A model generated the notes under the pieces. The model worked only from the letters and a program-made list of their open reading frames with translations, was not told the DNA's origin and searched no databases. The position numbers and the translations under genes are program-made. Shown piece after piece: positions 7,693 through 13,457 of a stretch of DNA of 15,836 bases (positions are counted from its first letter, which is position 1; each line of letters begins with the position of its first letter). The DNA is from CAZMVU01 sp964569295 (GTDB lineage Bacteria > Hydrogenedentota > Hydrogenedentia > Hydrogenedentales > JAGMZX01), in NCBI GenBank assembly GCA_964569295.1, contig CAZMVU010000106.1, positions 1 to 15,836 on the forward strand. The letters run 5' to 3'.

Positions 7693-7729
7693 CATGCCTG
7701 GCATGGTGCGCCGGCGAAGCCGGACGCGC
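7693..7729. repeat. Tandem small hairpins with three-base loops downstream of rsmE
   Basis: Two adjacent hairpins begin nine bases after the rsmE stop. The first is CATGC-CTG-GCATG (7693-7705). The second is CCGGC-GAA-GCCGG (7711-7723), which extends outward to a 10-pair stem (7706-7729) with one bulged A at 7724 and one G-T pair. No T-run follows, so a classical terminator is not clear. The local layout, TGG(C/T)ATGGTGC plus one base plus a 5-3-5 hairpin, matches the right part of the large palindrome near 15765-15787, suggesting a degenerate copy of the same repeat family. Confidence 0.45.
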
Positions 7730-7776
7730 AGCGCCGGGGCCGCTTCAACCGGGGTTGGGCAGCGTCCCGTTTGGTT

Positions 7777-7805
7777 TTCACAGGGCAATTCGATTAGGAT
7801 ACTGT
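7777..7805 (+). promoter_or_regulatory. Weak candidate promoter upstream of the HIT genes
   Basis: TTCACA (7777-7782, 5/6 match to the -35 box) is followed after exactly 17 bases by TACTGT (7800-7805, a poor -10). This stretch is AT-richer than its surroundings and lies between the rsmE hairpins and the possible leader ORF. It would serve the leader ORF, both HIT genes and aroE. Confidence 0.22.
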
Positions 7806-7869
7806 GCGTGTTTTGGGTAGTATTCGCAAGCTGTAATTTCGAAATAACCGCACACTGGAGGCGGGGCAC

Positions 7870-7947
7870 ATGGCTGGGTACGGGCAATGCAGCAGCGCTT
7901 GCACATTGCGCCACTATGGAACCCTGCCTGAGAAGGAGGCCGGGTAA
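7870..7947 (+). CDS. Possible 25-codon leader ORF upstream of the HIT gene
   Basis: An ATG at 7870 is preceded by GGAGG (7857-7861) with an ideal eight-base spacing. The frame runs 25 codons and ends at TAA (7945-7947), whose last A is the first base of the next gene's ATG (TAATG). This architecture is typical of translationally coupled leader peptides. The Shine-Dalgarno of the HIT gene (AAGGAGG, 7933-7939) lies inside the last codons. The peptide has two cysteines and no obvious run of a single amino acid, so a classical attenuation mechanism is not suggested. It resembles no family I recognise and could be chance. Confidence 0.3.
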   Translation: MAGYGQCSSACTLRHYGTLPEKEAG

Positions 7948-8291
7948 TGGCAGCGGATTGTCTTTTCTGTAAAATAGTTGCGGGCGAAATACCGTCGGAT
8001 CGGGTGTACGAGGACGAGGAGGTGATCGCCTTTCGCGATATCAACCCCACGGCGCCCACGCATGTGCTGGTCGTTCCGCGCAAGCATATCGCCACGGCAC
8101 TCGATGCGGAGCCGGGGGATGCCCTCCTGCTGGGCAAGCTCATGCTCGCGGCCAACGAAGTCGCCCGGCGCGAAGGCATCGAGGGCGGTGTGCGCTATGT
8201 GTTGAACGTGAACAAGGGCGCGGGACAGGAGGTGTTTCACATCCACCTGCACGTGGTCGGTGGGCGCGCGCTTAGCTGGCCACCGGGCTGA
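7947..8291 (+). CDS. HIT family protein (Hint/PKCI-type nucleotide hydrolase), copy 1
   Basis: HIT-superfamily proteins of the Hint branch hydrolyse purine nucleoside phosphoramidates and aminoacyl-adenylates in the cytosol. The 114-residue product has the N-terminal CLFC pair (C5, C8), KIVAGEIPSDRVYED, FRDINPTAPTHVLVVPRKHI and the histidine triad HIHLHVVGG with His98, His100 and His102 (middle His expected to be the nucleophile). It ends in WPPG, as is usual for Hint proteins. The start ATG 7947 has AAGGAGG seven bases upstream. It is followed 53 bases later by a second, related HIT gene. Which substrate it uses in this organism is unknown. Confidence 0.93.
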   Translation: MAADCLFCKIVAGEIPSDRVYEDEEVIAFRDINPTAPTHVLVVPRKHIATALDAEPGDALLLGKLMLAANEVARREGIEGGVRYVLNVNKGAGQEVFHIHLHVVGGRALSWPPG

Positions 8292-8344
8292 ATGCGGGCA
8301 GGCGGCAGCGCGGCGGCTAATTCAATGCCAGGAGTACCGGCTTT

Positions 8345-8689
8345 ATGGACGAAGTGGAATGCATCTTCTGCCAGATCGTGGCGGGTGAAGCCCCGGCACG
8401 CATCGTATTTGAAGATGACCAAATCATGGCTTTTCACGACATCAACCCCGCTGCGCCCACCCATGTGCTCATTATCCCGAAAAAACACGTGCCGCGGGTT
8501 TCCGACTTCGACCCGGAGGATCAGCGGCTGATCGGGCACATGGTGCTTACGGCGAACGCGATCGCGGAGGAAGAAGACATGCCCAGTTACCGCTATGTGG
8601 TCAACTGCGGGCCCGACGCGCTTCAAAGTGTTTATCACGTGCACCTGCACCTGATCGGCGGACGGCCGTTTACGTGGCCGCCGGGCTGA
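8345..8689 (+). CDS. HIT family protein (Hint/PKCI-type nucleotide hydrolase), copy 2
   Basis: This is a second 114-residue HIT protein, the same length as copy 1 and by eye about half identical. It shows CIFC (C6, C9), QIVAGEAPARIVFEDD, FHDINPAAPTHVLIIPKKHV and HVHLHLIGG (His98, His100, His102), again ending in WPPG. The active-site loop before the triad differs: NCGPDALQSVY here against NVNKGAGQEVF in copy 1. The common Hint sequence there is N-G-x-x-A-G-Q, so copy 2 has Leu in place of the loop Gly. ATG 8345 is preceded by AGGAG with about ten bases of spacing. The aroE gene follows within 70 bases, so the two HIT genes and aroE are likely one transcript. Confidence 0.93.
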   Translation: MDEVECIFCQIVAGEAPARIVFEDDQIMAFHDINPAAPTHVLIIPKKHVPRVSDFDPEDQRLIGHMVLTANAIAEEEDMPSYRYVVNCGPDALQSVYHVHLHLIGGRPFTWPPG

Positions 8690-8759
8690 GGTGCCGCCCG
8701 TTGTACGCCGGACGGCCTCCTGGGTACACGCAGGCGGGGGGCCAGGGAAGGACTACGGT

Positions 8760-9620
8760 GTGAAAATCGATACGCATACCCAAGTGTGCGCGGTCATTGG
8801 CAACCCGGTGGCGCACTCGCTCTCGCCCGCCATGCACAACGCGGCGTTCGCGGCTGCCGGCTTGAACTATGTCTACGTCGCGTTTGAAGTGGCCGATGTC
8901 GCGGATTGCCTTACCGGAGTGCGCGCCCTCCCGGGCTTTCGGGGGCTCAGTGTGACCATCCCCCACAAGGAGGCGGCCATGCAGCATGTGGACCACGTCG
9001 ATCCGCTGGCGGCGCGTGTGGGGTGCATCAACACCGTCACCAATACAGACGGCCGCCTCGCCGGCAGCAACACGGACGGGCTGGGCACATTGCGCGCGTT
9101 CTCGGAAGCCGGGGTGTCCCTGGCAGGCAAACGCGTGCTGTTCATGGGGGCAGGCGGCGCGGTGCGTGCGGTGGCCTTCGCCATGCTCGAGCGGGCAGGT
9201 GTGGCGGGGATCACCATTCTCGGGCGATCGCCGGAGCGGTTGCACCGGCTCCTCGATAATCTGCGCAGCGCCGCCACGGTCCCCGTCGAAGGAGGTACCA
9301 TCGCGGCGGACACCGCGGCGGCGGTGGCCACGCACGATGTTATCGTGCAAGGCACGCCCATGGGCATGTACCCGCATCACGAGGGGGCCACCTGTGTACC
9401 CGCGGCATTGCTCCAGCCGGGGCACGTGGTCTTTGATATGGTGTATCGGCCGATGAAAACACGGCTTATAGGCGACGCGGAGGCAGCCGGCTGTACGGTG
9501 ATCCCCGGACTAGAGATGCTGGTCAACCAGGCGGTGCTCCAATTCGAACAGTGGACCAGTGCGGCGGCGCCACGGGCGGTTATGCGCGCGGCGCTCGTTG
9601 CGGAACTCGAGGGAGGGTGA
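8760..9620 (+). CDS. aroE: Shikimate dehydrogenase (NADP+)
   Basis: AroE reduces 3-dehydroshikimate to shikimate with NADPH. The 286-residue product has VIGNPVAHSLSPAMHN (12-27) with the shikimate-binding serines S20 and S22, SVTIPHKE with catalytic Lys70, and CINTVTNTDGRLAGSNTDGLG with N91 and catalytic Asp106. The Rossmann loop MGAGGAVRA lies at 129-137, then TPMGMYP and GLEMLVNQAVLQF (Q257). The Asn usual before TPxGM is Gln198-Gly here. The start chosen is GTG 8760, with AAGGA seven bases upstream and the protein family beginning there. An upstream GTG at 8691 would add 23 residues with no family resemblance. It is the shikimate-pathway gene separated from the minus-strand aro genes. Confidence 0.94.
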   Translation: MKIDTHTQVCAVIGNPVAHSLSPAMHNAAFAAAGLNYVYVAFEVADVADCLTGVRALPGFRGLSVTIPHKEAAMQHVDHVDPLAARVGCINTVTNTDGRLAGSNTDGLGTLRAFSEAGVSLAGKRVLFMGAGGAVRAVAFAMLERAGVAGITILGRSPERLHRLLDNLRSAATVPVEGGTIAADTAAAVATHDVIVQGTPMGMYPHHEGATCVPAALLQPGHVVFDMVYRPMKTRLIGDAEAAGCTVIPGLEMLVNQAVLQFEQWTSAAAPRAVMRAALVAELEGG

Positions 9621-9621
9621 C

Positions 9622-9756
9622 ATGCGGCGCCGGGCTGCGGAACAAGTGGGTAGCGCCCGTGGGCACACGGGTGCGTCAGCACAGGAGAAACATAGGGCGG
9701 CGGTTTCGCTTCCGGCGAAACACAACCCGCGTTTCTCAAGAGGGAATGGAGAATGA
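9622..9756 (+). CDS. Doubtful 44-codon ORF between aroE and the small-protein gene
   Basis: An ATG at 9622 follows the aroE stop by one base and has GGGAGG five bases upstream. The frame ends with TGA overlapping the next start as ATGA. Translation signals are therefore excellent. The product is Arg/Ala-rich without a recognisable fold, its third codon positions look less GC-biased than those of neighbouring genes, and the stretch holds a hairpin at 9703-9721. It may be a coupled leader frame or simply an untranslated spacer. Confidence 0.2.
   Translation: MRRRAAEQVGSARGHTGASAQEKHRAAVSLPAKHNPRFSRGNGE
9703..9721. repeat. Seven-base-pair hairpin upstream of the small-protein gene
   Basis: GTTTCGC (9703-9709) pairs perfectly with GCGAAAC (9715-9721) around a five-base loop. 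No T-run follows, so it is not a clear terminator. It sits 31 bases before the ATG of the 65-residue protein and could affect mRNA stability or translation. Confidence 0.4.
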
Positions 9757-9950
9757 AAGTACACACGTTCATGGGCAAGGTGAACATTGAAGGCCTGCAC
9801 CAGATGGATCACCAGATCAACAATTGGCTCTTGGACCACGATGTCGAGATCAAGGAAGTGCGCCAGTGCTACGCGCTCCACAAGCACCACGACGGCCGCC
9901 GGGAAGAGCCGGTGATCGTTAGCACGCTGTGGTACGAGGAAAAAACGTAG
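9753..9950 (+). CDS. Small conserved-looking hypothetical protein, 65 residues
   Basis: The frame has a good ribosome site (GGAATGGAGA just before ATG 9753) and GC-biased third codon positions like the real genes around it. The product begins MKVHTFMGKVNIEGLHQMD, continues INNWLLDHDVEIKEV, contains a polar His-rich middle (HKHHDGRREE), and ends in a hydrophobic strand VIVSTLWYEEK. The pattern is one strand, one amphipathic helix, then two strands. It resembles the layout of small Cse60-type proteins, but this is only a weak visual similarity. No signal peptide or membrane segment is present. It is the last gene of the plus-strand block, ending before the hairpin at 9988-10033. Function is unknown. 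Confidence 0.75.
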   Translation: MKVHTFMGKVNIEGLHQMDHQINNWLLDHDVEIKEVRQCYALHKHHDGRREEPVIVSTLWYEEKT

Positions 9951-9987
9951 GGCCACCTCCAGACGGCATCCATTGGGCGCTGCAACT

Positions 9988-10033
9988 CGCTTGGGGGAAC
10001 CTCCTTCCAGCGTCGAGAAGGTTCCCCCAAGCG
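9988..10033. terminator. Strong hairpin terminator between convergent genes
   Basis: A perfect 15-bp stem (9988-10002 with 10019-10033) encloses a 16-base loop in the 117 bases between the convergent small-protein gene (+) and the oxidoreductase gene (-). A TTTT run at 10047-10050, 13 bases downstream on the plus strand, is only a loose match to an intrinsic terminator. The stem would fold in transcripts from either strand, so a bidirectional terminator is the natural reading. Confidence 0.65.
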
Positions 10034-10067
10034 TAGCGGTCCCTGTTTTGCCGCAACGGGCGGCGGC

Positions 10068-11330
10068 TTAGATCGCGCTTGGCGGCTCGGCGATGGGGCG
10101 CACCGGGTAGTCTGTGTCGAAGTCGAGGTCCTTGGGGACGATGGATACGTCGCTGTTGAGCGCATCGTCCCACGTGAGGAGCTTGCCCGAGAAGGCGGCC
10201 ATGCGCCCCATGATGGCGGTCAAGGTGCTTTCGGCGGTGCGTACCCCCTCGTTGAGGTACGGGCCTTCGCCGCGGATGCTTTTCACGAGGTCAATCTGTT
10301 CCTGCACATATGGGTCGTTGTCGCCGGAGCCCAGGTCGCGGCAATTGCTCTTGCCTTTGGTGCCGGTCACTTCTTCCATCACCGCATTGGCCGAGTCGTT
10401 CCAATGGCGGGACATCGAAAGCAGGTGGACGCCGTTGGGGTATTCGTAATCTACTGAGAAATTGTCCCAGATATTGCCGTACTTGTTGTTCACATCGCGC
10501 GGCTTCCAGGCGCGGCCTCCCGAAGCGAAGGCCTTGGCTGGCGGGCCGCCCATAACCCAGTTGATGATGTCGATATTGTGGATATGCTGCTCGACGATGT
10601 TGTCGCCGCAGGTCCACACGTAGTTGTACCAATTGCGCAACTGGTACTCGAGATCGCTCCAGCCCTCTTCGCGCTCGTGGGCGAAAGGCAGCGAACCGCA
10701 CCAGTAGGCGCGGGCGGCCAGCACCTCGCCGATGGCGCCATCGTGGATTTGCTCGATAGTCTCGAGGTAAGGCTGCTGGTGGCGGCGTTGGGTGCCGGTG
10801 ACAAACGAGAGCTTCTGCTCCTCGGCTTTCTTTGCGGCGGCCATGAACTGGCGGATGCCCACCGGATCCACCGCCACGGGTTTCTCGGTAAAAATGTGCT
10901 TGCCGGCGTCGACGGCCGCCGTGATGTGTTGCGGGCGCGCGTAGGGCGGCGTGCCGTGGATGATCATGTCCACATCCGTGGCCAGTAGCTTTTGGTACGC
11001 GTCGAGCCCGACGAAGCACATGTCGTCGGCCACATCGATTTTCTTTTTGATGCTGCCGTGTGCCTTCTTCTCCATGTCCGCGCGCTTGCCCTCGAGCTTG
11101 TCCTCGAACACATCGGCCATGGCCACCAGCTTTACGTTCTCGTTGCCGGTAAGGCAGTTCAATACCGCCCCGCCACCGCGTCCGCCGCAGCCAATCAAAC
11201 CAATGCGGATGGTTTCGCCGTTCGTTTCCGCCTTGCCCGGCTTCGCGTGCAGTATGCCGAAAGCCGTAGCCGCGGCGGTCGCCTTCGCGAAGTCGCGGCG
11301 CGTCATGCCCGCCTTTTTATCCTGGTCCAT
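10068..11330 (-). CDS. Tat-exported Gfo/Idh/MocA-family oxidoreductase
   Basis: This is a 420-residue NAD(P)-dependent dehydrogenase of the glucose-fructose oxidoreductase/inositol dehydrogenase family, probably acting on a sugar or polyol derivative. The N-terminus carries a twin-arginine signal, MTRRDFAKATAAATAFGI (R11, R12), so the folded protein with bound cofactor is likely exported. The Rossmann motif GLIGCGGRG (44-52) follows, then MADVFEDK, the catalytic-type Lys in TEKPVAVD (148-155), and EQHIHNIDIINWVMGG (247-262), where family catalytic His/Asp residues lie. The C-terminal domain includes NWYNYVWTCGDNIVEQ. Start ATG 11330 has AGGAGG eight bases upstream, a very strong site. Such Tat-targeted paralogues are abundant in Planctomycetes and related groups; the substrate cannot be predicted. 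It is 84 bases downstream of the glycosyltransferase gene. Confidence 0.93.
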   Translation of the reverse strand: MDQDKKAGMTRRDFAKATAAATAFGILHAKPGKAETNGETIRIGLIGCGGRGGGAVLNCLTGNENVKLVAMADVFEDKLEGKRADMEKKAHGSIKKKIDVADDMCFVGLDAYQKLLATDVDMIIHGTPPYARPQHITAAVDAGKHIFTEKPVAVDPVGIRQFMAAAKKAEEQKLSFVTGTQRRHQQPYLETIEQIHDGAIGEVLAARAYWCGSLPFAHEREEGWSDLEYQLRNWYNYVWTCGDNIVEQHIHNIDIINWVMGGPPAKAFASGGRAWKPRDVNNKYGNIWDNFSVDYEYPNGVHLLSMSRHWNDSANAVMEEVTGTKGKSNCRDLGSGDNDPYVQEQIDLVKSIRGEGPYLNEGVRTAESTLTAIMGRMAAFSGKLLTWDDALNSDVSIVPKDLDFDTDYPVRPIAEPPSAI

Positions 11331-11414
11331 GGCAACTCCCTCCTATGCGTTTGGGATTTCGCAAAACAATGCCGTTTAGGGTAGCACAAAAGAAGCGGGA
11401 ATCCACGTTCACCG

Positions 11415-12383
11415 TTACCCCTGGTGGCGTTGCCGCACTTCGCGCAGGATATAAACGGGAATTTGCTGGATCATGACATGGTTGCGCAGCAGAATGTCTC
11501 CCAGCAGCAGCAGCACACCGAGGGTGAATACCTGGAGAACCACGAGTGCCGTGCCGATGGCGGTCGACATGCGGGCGAGTAGAGGCCAGGCGAGCGGAAG
11601 GCCGGCGGCCAGCAGCACGCCTAAAACGAGGAAGGTCACCCCCGCACGCTGGAAAAGACGTGTCGAAAGGCCGGCGAGGTTGTCCAGCGCGAAGGCGGCC
11701 TTGCGCCAGAATGGATTGCCCGACACGCCGTGGGTGCGCGGGTGATGCGCCACGGGCACTTCGCTGCAGCGCGGCAGGTGATACAGCAGGTGCGTGGGCA
11801 CGAATGGCTTGAAAGGGCCGCAGTTCATGCCGCGAATCAGGTTGCCCCGGATAACCTTGAATGTGCAGCCGAAGTCGGTGAGCGGCGTGTCGGTCACGCG
11901 CCGTATGAACCAGTTGCCCAGCAGTGCGGCGAGTCGGCGAAAATGCGCATCGACCCGCTTCGGCCGGTATCCGCTTACCAGGTCGTAGCCTTTGTCGTAC
12001 TCGGCCAGGAGATCCGGCAGGCTCTCGGGATCGAGCTGGAGATCCGTGTCGAGGATGACGAAGATGGCGCCCCGGGCATACGTCAGGGCGGCGGTGAGCG
12101 CCTCCATCTGCCCGACATTGCGCGAGAGATCCGCCACGACAGCCACCTGCGGATCCGCCTCGAAAAGGCCGCACAACTGCTCCCAGGTAGCATCCGCACT
12201 GCCATCGTTCACATAGATGAGTTCGTAGGTGCGGCCGATGTCCGCGAGTGTTTTGCTCAGCCGGTCATGGAACGTGGCGATATGAGCCCCTTCGTTAAAA
12301 CAGGTAAGCACGACACTGAGCTCGACGGGCCGCGCCGGCTCGACGGGATTCCGGGGTGTTCCTTCTAACGGTATGTCGCTCAC
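11415..12383 (-). CDS. Family 2 glycosyltransferase, polyprenyl-phosphate type, membrane-anchored
   Basis: The 322-residue product has a GT-A domain: LSVVLTCFNEG (22-32), ELIYVNDGSAD (54-64), DLSRNVGQMEALTAALTYARG (85-105) and the metal-binding DTD at 112-114 in VILDTDLQLDPE. The later TPLTDFGCTFKVIRG (166-180) is typical of DPM1/GtrB/ArnC-like enzymes that load a sugar on polyprenyl phosphate at the cytoplasmic face. Two hydrophobic segments, about 249-271 and 274-297, form the C-terminal membrane anchor seen in GtrB-type proteins. The start is GTG 12383, with GGAG nine bases and AAGG four bases upstream; no ATG precedes the domain. Sugar donor and final glycan are not predictable. It is upstream of the oxidoreductase gene and separated from the Nudix gene by 427 bases. 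Confidence 0.92.
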   Translation of the reverse strand: MSDIPLEGTPRNPVEPARPVELSVVLTCFNEGAHIATFHDRLSKTLADIGRTYELIYVNDGSADATWEQLCGLFEADPQVAVVADLSRNVGQMEALTAALTYARGAIFVILDTDLQLDPESLPDLLAEYDKGYDLVSGYRPKRVDAHFRRLAALLGNWFIRRVTDTPLTDFGCTFKVIRGNLIRGMNCGPFKPFVPTHLLYHLPRCSEVPVAHHPRTHGVSGNPFWRKAAFALDNLAGLSTRLFQRAGVTFLVLGVLLAAGLPLAWPLLARMSTAIGTALVVLQVFTLGVLLLLGDILLRNHVMIQQIPVYILREVRQRHQG

Positions 12384-12810
12384 GGGCCTTGTCTCCGGAC
12401 ACGAACAGCCGCGCGGATTCCTTCCCGGCCGCCATTCGAGGGGGCCCGGCCAGCAAGGCCGTTACGGCTGTTTAACCCAAGCGGGGTATCCACGTGACGC
12501 CAGTCCGTTTTCGTTCACGGTCTGTCACGTCTCCGCGCCTTATAGTAGCCCTGGCCGAAGGCCGGTGCAAATGGCCACAAATGAGCCGTAGTACTGTGAG
12601 GCCCTCCGATCGAAGGGCTGTTCTAGCTGGCACGGGCTTTCAAACCTGAAATCTCGATAACTCTTTAGCCGCATGGTGCAAGGGGGCGAACTTCTTTCGC
12701 CAATCTGCCCGTGATAGAGCGAATACCAGCGTGCGACGGGGATAGCCATGCCGTGGGCGCCATTCCGGGGACTGTGCCACGGGGGGACAACGAGGCCCCG
12801 CCCACGGCGT
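12384..12810. other. 427-base intergenic region between the glycosyltransferase and Nudix genes
   Basis: No credible coding frame is seen. It contains several short inverted repeats: 7-base arms at 12492-12498 and 12524-12530, a 6-bp hairpin at 12685-12701 (GGCGAA/TTCGCC, five-base loop), and imperfect arms at 12751-12758 and 12800-12807 just past the Nudix stop. None has a T-run. It may hold the Nudix terminator and the glycosyltransferase promoter. Confidence 0.4.
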
Positions 12811-13344
12811 CTATCGGGACGCGATACCCAGGTGCCCAAGCAGCGCGTGCAAAACAATGATGGTCTTCGCGTCGGGGATTTCGTTGCGCGCGAGGAGGCC
12901 GGGCACATCCGCGAGGGGAACCTGTACCAGTTCTATCCGTTCCTCGGGATCGAGATTGCGGGGCACGGGCATGAGGTCGAGCGCAAGAAACAGAAAGATC
13001 TTCTCGGTGCAATAGCCCACGGATGCATACGCAAAACCGGCGGGAATCACCTGGCCCGCCCGGAAGCCCGTCTCCTCTTCAAGCTCGCATGTGGCGCGCC
13101 AGGCGGGATCTTCGTCGGACTCGATCTTGCCGGCCGGCGCCTCGAGCACATAATTGCCGATGGCGATGCGGAACTGACGCACGAGGGTGACCGTGTTCCC
13201 GTCGCACGGCACAATGCACACGCCCCCCTTGTGCTCGACCACCTCCCGATAGGCCGGGGCGCCGTCATCGAGGATGACTTCGCCGACGCGCAGACGCACG
13301 ACATGCCCATCGTACACGATTCTGCTGTCGCTCCAGGTCTCCAT
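12811..13344 (-). CDS. Nudix hydrolase, ADP-ribose pyrophosphatase-like
   Basis: The 177-residue product resembles NudF/ADP-ribose pyrophosphatases, which split ADP-ribose or similar nucleotide sugars into AMP and a sugar phosphate. It shows METWSDSRIVYDGHVVRLRV, a beta-rich dimerisation region, VTLVRQFRIAIGNYVLEAPAGKIE (52-75) and the Nudix box from Gly72 to Phe94 (GX5EX7REUXEEXGU). The box has Cys86 where Arg is normally invariant; the metal-binding Glu87, Glu90 and Glu91 are present. The codon is TGC, one transition from CGC. The start is ATG 13344 with GGGGAG five bases upstream, which is a better fit than a longer frame extending to 13416. It probably shares no operon with its neighbours, given 113 and 427 bases of spacing. 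The substrate is uncertain. Confidence 0.9.
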   Translation of the reverse strand: METWSDSRIVYDGHVVRLRVGEVILDDGAPAYREVVEHKGGVCIVPCDGNTVTLVRQFRIAIGNYVLEAPAGKIESDEDPAWRATCELEEETGFRAGQVIPAGFAYASVGYCTEKIFLFLALDLMPVPRNLDPEERIELVQVPLADVPGLLARNEIPDAKTIIVLHALLGHLGIASR

Positions 13345-13457
13345 CAAAACTCCCCGTGCGTTGCGTTGTGCGTCACCGGCCCGCCAAGGATACGGAACCG
13401 GGTGCGCCGCGCACAAGGGGCGCGCAAGCCCGCTGCGGACAAGCGGCGAAATGCCAG

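Noticed and set aside
12751..12807. Inverted arms CCGTGGGC/GCCCACGG after the Nudix stop as a terminator
   Set aside because: The loop is 41 bases, the stem is interrupted, and there is no T-run.
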